Below, one piece after another: positions 55,058 to 64,000 of a DNA stretch of 64,000 bases (position 1 is the stretch's first letter; each line of letters opens with the position of its first letter). The DNA is taken from assembly GCA_031213475.1 (NCBI GenBank), contig JARUPZ010000002.1, forward strand, positions 16,394,738-16,458,737, written 5' to 3'. The position numbers and the translations under genes were made by a program. This DNA comes from Nereocystis luetkeana. Its lineage: Eukaryota > Sar > Phaeophyceae > Laminariales > Laminariaceae. A model generated the notes under the pieces. That model saw only the letters and a list, made by a program, of their open reading frames with translations. It searched no databases and was not told the origin of the DNA.

Positions 55058-58000
55058 ATGACGCGGTTTGCAACCCGGCTCATGCCTGTCCCATCCCCAT
55101 CACGTCTGTTGGTGACAGCAGTGTTCACAGTGCTGCTTCTACCAGCAGCTCGCATGGTGACAGGGTTCATGACCGGCCCGATGCGAGGCGGTCTTTGTAT
55201 GAGCTGCGACCAAAGGAAAAGGTGGGATCTGGCGTTGCTCGAAGAGACGCAGTCGGCAAGCAAATTACTACTACGCAGCACTGTGTTGGTCTTTGTGTTT
55301 TGATCCAGATCGGACCAAGGGCGCGTGCCGCCTTCGACATTCTTTATTACCGGGGGGCATAGTTAACAGGACCTATGATATACCTAAAAACCTTTATATT
55401 AAACCATTTTTAACTCACAATATTCGGTCCTGTTAACTATGGTCCCCCGTAATAGTCATGTTCCTTCATGTGTCACTTGTCACAAAACGAAGTCGTTTCA
55501 AGTCGTGACTCATATGTACCAGGTACCTGGTATCCATATTTATAGCAGGCCGGCAGCAGGCAGCAGTACGCGTAGCTCTGGAGATGGGGCTACGAATTGC
55601 GGCAACAGCACAATTCGATTCCTAGAGCCCCGCTTTTCGCAAGGAGCACTCACCTTAGGGGATCTTTCTCATCTTCCTGGCATACGCCTTTTACACGTAT
55701 CTCGCATGTACACCGGGTACATGTACAAGTAGAGATAGGCGTGTACGTACAGCAGACAAGCTCTCGCACGAGTACAAGCTACACGTACTCTCTTGCAGGA
55801 CGGCAGGCACTACGTACGTGAGCATGTATTCCGCGAACCCCGTGGCTGGTTGTTTCGAATGTGTAAGGCCTCACTTTTGGCGTCAAAGGAGAACTGATAC
55901 AGTACGACGCAGGCGAATACAGCAGCAGCGGTGGTTAGCCATTTGAGTCAGTTTCGACTGCGTATCACACGGCTCGCTGACGCCCAACGGCAATCTCAAT
56001 TTTTAATAGTTACGAGTAGCGGGAACAGCGCCTCTGCAGGCGAATTATCGCCCCAGTTGTTGTGAAATCTGCAGATGCACCATACCGCTGGTACTTGAGG
56101 CTGAATGAGATGTTCTCAAGGGTTCCATGTACAGCAGTATGTGCGATGTATGACATGAACAGCATCGTGTTGGCTATATGGGTGATCTGACACCTCAATA
56201 TATTCGCCCATGTGCGTTTCGACGTCTCATCCGGCAGTCCGCAACCGGCGCTGCCAGAGTCGCGGCTGAAGTTCTTGAGCGGGCTGGTGGGAGGCGCGGC
56301 TGCTCTGGCGCTGCCGGCGGCCGTACTGGCCGACCCACCTTTAGAAAAGTTCGTCAAAGATGAGGTAGGGTGACATGGTCAGCCGCACATGGTACACAGA
56401 GTGGCTAGGAGCATGACTTTTTGAACACCTTGGTTGTTGCAACTATTAATACTGTGCTTGTTGTTACTACCGCCGCCGACGGCGAAGATTAGTCATGCTG
56501 TATGTGTTGACTAGGTGTGGAGACGGCGGTGGCCGCACCCATCCCCTGTTGATTGCTTCGTTAATTGCTTGTTTGGTGGATGAATTGAAGGGTTGATTGA
56601 ACGGTCGATCTGAAAGAGCTCTTTTGCAGACCAAGACTTGAACTGTCTAGCGCGTGGCCCAATGAACAACGTACAACGAGCTACACTAGGCGCTCGGAGC
56701 TCTCTGCGCTTACGGCGGCTTCCTCCTCAACCTCTAACGTAACACGGGCTGTTCCGTGACCTGCCCCGTATTATACATCTCTGCCACAGGTTTGCCTTCA
56801 GAGAAACCTCAACGGGTCTTGCAAAAAGTTTGGCATCGAAGGCAAGGATGCACAGGTGCGATCGCTTCTCTGAGGGGTGTCGGATTTTCCACCCCAGCTT
56901 GAATACGTGGTGACCACAAGAATGCCCGCTACTCTTAGCCGAAGCATCACCTACCAGTGAGGACTGGCTTGAGGACACAACCACCATTTATTTGGGTGGG
57001 TGGGCTGTATATGTCTTGATCTGAGGGTGCTGTCGCGGTCGTGGGGTCTAAAAGTGTCGTTGTAAGATCCGTTGGATCTAGTGGAGCTGTTGTGAGATAC
57101 GTTGAATCTAAAACTGTCGTTGTGCCGCGTTTTTGGCTAGGCGCTGAAGGCGCTGGTAAGCCTTGCGTTCGCTTTTTTTACCATTGACTTATCTTCTCTC
57201 TCGGCTTGCACGCGCACCCTTCGGCAAACGAACGGCTTAACTGGTGAAGGTTGATCGCGTCTCTACTACGGCCGAAGTGGAGGAACCGGAGAGCGAGCTG
57301 CTGGCTAAGCTCAAGAAGAGGTGCGGTGCATACGGTCGCCCTCGGATGTGGCTTGTTCCTGTCGCGAGTTATTCTATTGGAATGATTTGAACACATTTAT
57401 TGACAATCGTTTCATTTTTTTTTGTTTCGCCGTGCGTGGCCTCCCGCGAGTCGCGTCCTTTTTGAGTATCACCGTTACCCTCTGGTAGGTTAGCTTGGCC
57501 ATAGGCGTTGAGTTTCCTCCCGCACATTCCTATTACTGTACGGGTATGCTGCTCTGTCACAAGAGAGTAGGCCGCCACACTCTCGAAGGGAGACCGATTC
57601 TGTTTTATTTTTCTCTGCTGGACCATCTGTTTATCAGGACGCTGCCTGTTCCGGAACACAGGCATTCAAGGGCCAGCCCTACTGTAGCTTACACATGTAT
57701 GCAACTACATGCAGACCCCCCGTTATTCATTATGCTGAGCACTAGGGGTATCTCGTGTTTAGATACGATTCACTTTACGTCTTGCGTGGGTCTTGCGCTC
57801 GTTGCGCACCGTCTTTCCAGCCGCGAGAGGCTGACCTTCAAGCTGAGATTAGCGTTACGCTTGGCGGCCCATGATTTACTGTGTTTCGGTTTCGTCCAGA
57901 ACTGCTGAGAACAAATCCAAGAACGACGAGGAGATAGCTACCAAGACCTTTGTTAACGGCCAATCGGGGGAGTTCGGGCCTTTTAGTAGGTGAGAGATCG

Positions 58001-58651
58001 CTGCTCGGCTGCTCAGGCGCCGTACTGGTCAGACTTGTAACGCGTCCACCCGGCCAACGATTCACCCGTCCTTCGCCCTCATCTTCCCTGAACTACACGG
58101 CATATGGTACAACAGGTATAGTGTACCTGGTATCGTAGTTTTTGTTATATCATGTGACTTATGCTGTAATATTTATGCGTCAGCTGTGAATTTCACAGGA
58201 ATAATGTTCGGCCGAGGTAGCCGATACTTAGCATCCGGGTTTGTGCAACCACCGCAACTACAGCTGCTGCTGTGACGTGGACTCGTATCGTAAGTGTTTT
58301 CGGTGACGTGTGCTGGCGCCTCCCCGGTGTTGTGTGTGCCGCTGCTGCATGGAGTTGTGTCTCCACGAACTTGCTCACAGTGCTGGTGTACGATTGATAC
58401 TGCGCGCTGGCGATTTAACCTAACCTCTCGTGTTGCCTCCCTTGCTGCCGTTCGCCTCTCCCTTTTCTGATACTTTGCTCGCCCCTTTGCTGTTATGCTC
58501 TCACTTTCTCGCCGGTGCAAGATACGTCCCTGTCAAGCACAAGGACACGGGGCGATACGAGCTCGTGCTCATTTCTGAGCTAGAGGGGATGAAGCAATCG
58601 GGGTTGGTTGTCAGCGAGCGTGGTGTAGACTTCTTCGCAGACGCGAAATAA
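55058..58651 (+). CDS. Probable thylakoid-lumen protein of unknown function, five exons
   Basis: Five exons join in phase: 55058-55221, 56238-56364, 57250-57320, 57900-57989 and 58522-58651 (stop), 193 residues. Residues 9-37 form a signal peptide (PSPSRLLVTAVFTVLLLPAA, then a site near VTGF/MTG), followed by a basic, Ser/Met-rich stretch. Residues 73-87 form a second hydrophobic signal, LVGGAAALALPAAVLA, with an AxA-like end before DPPLEKFVKDE. The remaining 105 or so residues are soluble and charged (ESELLAKLKKRTAENKSKND, GEFGPFS, RYVPVKHKDTGRYELVLISE, and the end VDFFADAK). This tripartite layout fits import through four plastid membranes and then into the thylakoid lumen. I do not recognise the mature domain. 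The first exon is the least certain; a second ATG lies at 55082. A family 1 MITE sits in intron 1. Confidence 0.7.
55345..55454 (+). mobile_element. MITE family 1, copy 13
   Basis: Complete TA-flanked palindrome in intron 1 of the lumen-type gene. Confidence 0.9.
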
Positions 58652-59282
58652 ACGGCGGGGGGATCGGCCCTGCTGTTTTCTGTCGTTTTGTGGTGTCAGA
58701 GAGTATCTTGCCTTTCGTCCTTGACCTGGCACGTTGCACGTTCATGGTGTCACGTTGCACGTTCGTGGTGTTTTTTAAGTTGATATCCTCTCCTCTTTTC
58801 GCCCCTGCGAGCCATGTACCAGGTATTTCACTGGCTCTGATACGAAGCCAGTTCCAGCTCCATTTACTGCGTATTATGTTGGATTCACATGCACTGTCTC
58901 TGAGTTGTGGCAACACGCCTCTCCCTGAGGGTGACATCAACACCATCCGTCCACGAATGGCGGCGTGCGAGTCGCACCACTGACTGCTGAGAGTTGCGCA
59001 GCGCGGGAAGTGATTTGCTATTGATAGCTCCTGCTCGTGTGTGTCCAGACACTGAATTACGAGTCACGAGTCACGTACGCATGGGAGAGCCTAGTACTCT
59101 GTAGAGCTCGTCCATCAGTGTACACGTGCAGACAGACCACTGCCGTACAGAGTACCACTACAACATAGATACCCGGTAATGTGTACCTAGAGCTCGCGAC
59201 ATGGGTACCGTGTCACACGGGTGACAAGATAACACACCCCAGCTGAGACAAATTTCGGGCCCGAGTTTCTCCAAACCATGCC
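58652..59282. other. 3' flank, no firm gene
   Basis: A short direct repeat (GTTGCACGTTCRTGGTGT, twice) lies at about 58733-58770. TACCAGGTA lies at 58817. Confidence 0.4.
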
Positions 59283-59386
59283 TTAACCCTTTTAGAACTC
59301 CAGTCCCGTTTTGGGGACAAGCCACTCAAATTCCAAGTAATTTGTCTCCAATTGTCCCCAAAACGAGACTGCAGTCCTAAAAAGGC
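59283..59386. mobile_element. MITE family 2, copy 9
   Basis: TTAACCCTTTTAGAACTCCAG to CAGTCCTAAAAAGG; right TTAA lost. Confidence 0.8.
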
Positions 59387-59748
59387 ATGCACAACGAAAA
59401 TGGGGGCCTTGACTCGACGAGATCTCTCCATATAGACCTATTGCATGGCAATTCCAGCGCTTTTCATGTTGTCAAGAAAACCAGCTTCGAAATTCGTGCG
59501 AGGCGGTGTATTGTCATGCGTGTTACACGGCATGCACTCACACAATGCCTTTTTTTTGCAGGGCTGTTCCTCGCCACGGTTTGAGAGCCCGGCACGAACT
59601 ATAGTGCTTGCTCAAAATCCGAACGCGCGCAACACGCCAACGCCACGCTGGATTGATTCTAAAAGGGACACAATTCCACAAGTGTTAACTTGTGGTATCT
59701 AGAACGGATTCAGAAAATTTGTCTGTCTGCCCGATCAGGGTCACTCAC

Positions 59749-60314
59749 AAATTTCTTTCGAAACGGCGCCGCCCATGCCGTACGCATCAGGTCGAAGCCC
59801 TCGCGGAGGTGGTCGTCATGGTATATATGACACCTCTTCGCGTGCCCTGTGTGTGGAGTTATCAGAGTTGACTTCCAGCACCCCGAAAAGGGTGACGGGA
59901 CGTGGGAGCTCGTCCGAGGCCAGCGGGAAAAATGTTTGTCGGCTCTATTTTCAAGTGAAATAATATGAAATTCTGGAAGTGCTGTGAACTGCTGTGCAAC
60001 GAGCCATCAGCGGCAGTCGCAAAGATTTTCCTTCGTTCTTCCCTCCCTCCCGCTTCGTTCCATCCCTCCCCCGCTTCCCCCCTCTCTCCATCCCTCCCTT
60101 CCTCCCTCCCTCCATCACTCGCTGTCTCCCCTCCCTTCCCCCCCCTCTCCTCCTTCCTTGCTGTCTTGAAAATATTCCAGCCTGATGCCCGCTTTGCGGG
60201 GGCAGAGTAACCTATAAATCGTGCTCGTGCTGTCACGCTGTCTAGGGCACCCTCGTAAGGTACGCAAGCGTCCAACTGCTGCAGGACGACTTTACAGCAC
60301 CTTCTGTAGAATGC
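59749..60314 (-). CDS. Two joined exons of an unknown gene (partial)
   Basis: Exon 60314-60251 reads AFYRRCCKVVLQQLDACVPYE and ends in phase 1 (GAGG/GTGCCC). Exon 59846-59749 follows CACACAG, completes the codon and reads HAKRCHIYHDDHLREGFDLM then RTAWAAPFRKKF, ending at a perfect donor (TTT/GTGAGTG). The phases match. The intron between them contains a CCCT microsatellite. Start and end exons were not found; a stretch near 60390-60480 (DLTLRSYFRSKIMLFE) may belong. No family is recognised. Confidence 0.4.
60037..60165. repeat. (CCCT)n microsatellite
   Basis: Pyrimidine-only words CCTCCCTCC over about 125 bases. It lies in the intron of the unknown minus-strand gene. Confidence 0.9.
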
Positions 60315-60499
60315 CTTGATTTCAGTGCCGAACAACGAAACAATGTGCCGTGCAAAAAAAGATACGAGAAGCTCGATCGTGAGCTGCTACCTTCAAACAG
60401 CATAATTTTACTTCTAAAGTACGACCGGAGCGTCAAGTCGCCATTTTGAACTCGACTTTGCACAACTCGTAGATGGATAGACATCATACTTACAGCAGT

Positions 60500-61620
60500 G
60501 GCAAGCAGCGGTGAGCGGTGAGGCTATCGCTGAATGGATCCACATCAAATGATCAGCCGGATATTTCGAGTTTTTATAATGTTTGAGTTTCCCTTTTCAT
60601 AAACGCCATCCTGCCAACCTCAACTCCGACGCAAGGCCTGGGGTTCCCCGTTGCGACGAGCATCGCCGAACTGACAAGCGATACTCCTGTCCTGAAGACT
60701 CTGTAGAGCTACATCGTCAGTGATCGTCGAAAGGAATGAAAGGTGCGGTGTCACCGAACGCAGTCTGCTTTGATTCTTATTTGTTCTCGCCTGTTGATGC
60801 AGGAACCATCTTCGGGATGAAGCGGGTTCGTTCTTCGGATGCTGGTACTCGTACAGAGTACACAGCAGTGGCCGCAGCACATGTCTGAAGCTCTGAAGAA
60901 TGCCCCTACACAAGTAGTTGTCGATTCGTAACATCCCACCAACGCGGGGCGATTTTTTTAGTGGACACAAAGGGTCAACAAGCGTAGGGGTCCGCGCCCG
61001 ACCACCGTGTTCACACCGAATATCCACCGAAATACAAACTCGACACGAAGCGCATGCACTGCTGTTGGTTGTTGTACTCGTGACTCGTAATAGCCGTGTT
61101 TTGATCGCGTTTCGACCTGCTTGACCGTTTTGACCTGTTTTGACCCCTTTCTTTCACCAACAACTCGCACTGCTGCACGTCTTACACACCACTGGGTCGC
61201 GGTGGGGCGTATACTAGGAAGAGGGGGCGGAAAGTACGCCGCCGTAACTGTGCTTCTGATTGGGCTCACGGCGTTTTTGTCGGTACTGCTTCTGTCCCCC
61301 CGGTTCGGCGGCCAACACTCAAAGTTCCCGGTTTCAGGTAAGTAGCAATCTCAAAGCGGTACGAATTGAAAAACATGTTGGTGCAAAAGTTACAGCAGCA
61401 GTACTTCTCGTTGTCCATCCATGTGTTGAACTTGGACCCCCACCTCCCCTGCATCTGTCTCCCTCCGCCGACTGCTGTACTGCCGCGCTTCCGTCCCCCC
61501 TTCTTGTCTCATGCTACTCCCGCTGCGTACGTACTGCGGCGCGCTCAAAATATAAATAAAAACTATTAACCACGCCCACGTATTATACGTACTCCCACCC
61601 ACCCTCTCGAAGGGCTGTTT
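60500..61620. other. No firm gene; upstream region of the DJ-1-like gene
   Basis: Open frames exist on both strands but none shows paired splice borders and protein-like text. GC/pyrimidine-rich text lies just before the ATG at 61621. Confidence 0.4.
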
Positions 61621-63294
61621 ATGGTATTGGTGTCGCTTTTAGTTGGGGCCTTGCCCAAAGCCCACGCGTTCGTCGGTTCCGGCCGATTGTTCGTAGCGAA
61701 GTTGTCGGTACCACCCTCGGCTTCCCGGCTAGCAACCGCACGGCCTCTGGCAATAGGCCGTTACCGGGTCGGAGCGGCTCCTGCGCGCACCGACTCTGCA
61801 GCCTCGGCTTTGAAAAGTCTGACGGGTTCTTGGGCGCTTTTCGCCTCAGGCGGTGCTGCAGTCGGCGCGGCTGGGCGAGGCGCGGCAGCTGAAGTGACGG
61901 CGGAGAGGGGCGCCGCTGGGGAAGTGATGACAAAGCACGTCCTGGTGCCGGTGGCGGACGGCAGCGAGGAGATCGAGAGCGTGACGATCATCGACACCCT
62001 TGTGAGGGCCGGGGCGGTGGTGACCGTGGCCAGTGTCGCGGAGGGCGTGGAGGTGAAGACAGCTTTCGGAATACACTCCCGTTGTGTGGACCAAACACTT
62101 GGAATTCAAGTCAGATTTAGGTTTTATGTAGAGTGCAGTACCTTTAAGGGGTTCATAAGAGACCGAGGCATTGACCCGGGCTAATTCAAGTCAGATTTAG
62201 GTTTACGTAGAGTGCAGTACCTTTAAGGGGTTCATAAGAAAACGGAGGCATCGACCCGGGCTAGGTTCCTTGTGTGAGCAAGGGTGTTCTTCCACACTGG
62301 TGTCAGTGCATCCGCTCTGGAAGTTCTTTATCCGGACGTGCAAGGATGGAGTTTCTTGTGGGGCTCTCTCTTACGGCAGGGCTCATCGTGAGAGGGCCAG
62401 TACTGTGTTGGAGTCGAACGTCGTTGTTCGCCGCTTTTCGTCGTTGATGCTATCCTCTCTCATCGGGTTCACTCTGGCTTTGGGCGCCTATCATGGGTAT
62501 ATCTGGTAGCCTTCTTCGGCGATGCTGAGATTTGCCCTCTAGTATGCACCTTTTGTACGGGGTACCTGACTTTTTCCCACCCAGGTAGGAATATGAAATG
62601 TTGAGGAACGCGCGGTGACACACACATGAGGTGGACACAGAGACACAGAAGCAGTGTGAGCGGGTGAGCTTGTACGAGTACAGAGTTATTGTTGCTGTAG
62701 TTCTCACATTAACTCATCGCGTATATTCCAGTCCGTGGCCTTATTAATGGCTGGTTCCAGTATTTTTCTGGAAGGATAAACTAACAGAGTACCAGGTATA
62801 GCGTACGCAAACTACAGTAAGGCGCCAGCGGACGCTTTCTGGCTCCCGGTTCCCTTGTTTCATGGTTCACGACTGCACACGCACATGGCGATTCGGAGGA
62901 AAAAACGAAATACGAGTGAGTACTATGCATGTTATTCGTTCACAGATTACATATTAATGTTAATAGTTCACAGTTTAGAACTATCAATAGTGCCGTTGAT
63001 ACCAGGTAGTTCACAGTTTAAAGGTAGTTCGCAGTTTAAAGCGGCGGTAGTTTTGCGCTCATATTTCGAGAAAACGGGCCCGTTTGCGTCGTTTGATGCT
63101 GCGCCGCTTGCTTTGCATGGTCTCGTTTTTTCCCCCCGCAGGTAAAGTGCTCGAGGGGGGTCGTCATCAAAGCGGACTGCAGACTAGCGGAGTGCGAGCA
63201 GCGCGACTGGGACGCTGTCGTGTGTCCTGGCGGCATGCCCGGCGCCACGCACCTTAGGGAGAGCGGGGCTCTCGAAGCCATTCTTAAAAAGCAG
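61621..63294 (+). CDS. DJ-1/PfpI family protein, plastid-type presequence, 3' end outside window
   Basis: Two exons are visible: 61621-62052 (144 codons, donor GAG/GTGAAG) and 63142-63294 (51 codons, ending CAG/GTTAGA). They join in phase. The start MVLVSLLVGALPKAHAFVGS is a short signal peptide ending in AHA/F, the heterokont plastid-import cleavage motif. A Ser/Ala/Arg-rich transit region of about 85 residues follows. From MTKHVLVPVADGSEEIESVT the DJ-1 fold begins, including the conserved Glu of GSEEIE; exon 2 gives VKCSRGVVIKADCRLAE, then DWDAVVCPGGMPGATHLRES. The exon with the nucleophilic Cys (usually AxCAxP) is not present before 64000. Family members act as glyoxalase/deglycase-like or redox-stress chaperones; which one applies here cannot be told. 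Confidence 0.9.
62101..62265. repeat. Tandem duplication of about 82 bp in DJ-1 intron
   Basis: Two adjacent copies start AATTCAAGTCAGATTTAGG and end GACCCGGGCTA, differing by a few bases. Confidence 0.9.
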
Positions 63295-64000
63295 GTTAGA
63301 TACGCTCAGCGTATGTGTGTGTGTGTTCTTCGCCTTAAACCGTTCTTTCTACCCGTCGACATGCAGCACACCCAGTGTCCGTGCCGATATCCTAGAGAGA
63401 GATAAGGCTCTGTGGTAAAAAAACTATGACACAGAAAGATTTCACGTTGTGATGCAGCACGAGGAGTAGACAATGCAATGCCCATGCCATCGTACTGGAT
63501 ACGACATGCGCAACAACGGCGTATGATACGTCCATGGGTTGGTGTTCACGAGGAAAATTGTCTCATGATCAAGGACACCTATACTCCATCATACTGAAAT
63601 ATTGTACGTGTACGAGTCTCTTACCGAAAAAAGAACCTTGCCTCGTCGGCACTTACTATTTCGAGAAAAAAAATCGAAGCCGTCGGCTGTGAGTACTCCG
63701 GGGTTGATGGATACCCCTATGAGTCTGTTGTGTCATATCATACGAACGGTATGGAGAGATAATCTTGTACGAATATACCTGGTAGAAGCAGAACAAATCT
63801 CGATCTCGTCCGCAAGCTCACACGAAATTTGTGCACTTTTTTGCACAACGGTACTGCCGCTGTCCCTTTTTTATAACGGTACTACTGCAGTACTGCTGGA
63901 AGCTGTATACCAGTACATGATAGCGTATGGATCATATATGATTTGCGCGACCTGGTACGTATACGAATTATACGCGTTTCGCACTGAATCTCCGCGGGAG
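63295..64000. other. DJ-1 intron, right end of window
   Basis: No further DJ-1 exon is recognised. TACCTGGTA lies at 63776. Confidence 0.5.

Noticed and set aside
60620-61027. A 135-codon minus-strand gene
   Set aside because: No splice borders, no recognisable motif, and composition no better than the competing plus-strand frame.

Overview
The window looks like nuclear DNA of a photosynthetic stramenopile, most likely a brown alga. Four things point that way. Its genes are split into short exons (about 65-590 bases) by introns of roughly 0.2-4.5 kb with clean GT-AG borders. The DJ-1-like protein starts with a signal peptide ending in an A-x-A/F cleavage motif typical of heterokont plastid targeting. 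A second protein carries a signal peptide plus a second, lumen-type signal. A tyrosine-recombinase (DIRS-type) retroelement is present. The taxon is an inference; no marker gene (rRNA, organelle) is in the window.

Layout. 1-3.4 kb: repeats and a few exon-like stretches. 3.4-7.7 kb (minus): a multi-exon gene for an acidic then coiled-coil protein that I do not recognise. 7.7-14.3 kb: no firm gene, but foldback elements, telomere-like repeats, a duplicated GC-rich repeat and a cluster of palindromic MITEs. 14.3-21.5 kb (minus): a fossil DIRS/PAT-like element with split direct repeats, itself hit by a MITE. 21.5-28 kb: MITEs, a decayed LINE fragment, minisatellites. 28.05-37.83 kb (plus): UDP-glucuronate decarboxylase (UXS), nine exons visible, with large satellite-filled introns. 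37.8-44.2 kb: intergenic repeats. 44.2-54.6 kb (minus): an APE1/exonuclease III-type AP endonuclease in six exons, with an inserted PCNA-binding motif and repeated copies of its own exon margins. 55.06-58.65 kb (plus): a five-exon gene for a probable thylakoid-lumen protein of unknown function. 59.7-60.3 kb (minus): exons of an unknown gene. 61.62 kb to past the right end (plus): a plastid-type DJ-1/PfpI protein whose last exons lie outside the window.

The genes are unrelated housekeeping functions (nucleotide-sugar synthesis, base-excision repair, plastid proteins), not a pathway cluster. The more unusual content is mobile DNA. At least five families of palindromic MITEs are visible: a TA-target family with 13 copies, a TTAA-target piggyBac-like family with 9 full copies, and a TWA-target family with 2 copies, plus two single foldbacks. 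A 9-base palindrome, TACCWGGTA, occurs about 24 times where about 0.5 is expected. In at least five places a repeat copy shows it inserted at a TA that is uninterrupted in sister copies. This looks like a mass of transposon excision scars or a micro-insertion process, and it is the best candidate here for something not yet described.

Limits: exon borders were set by eye from homology, splice sites and phase; the 5' end of UXS and the upstream part of the 3.4-7.7 kb gene remain uncertain; counts were made by eye.
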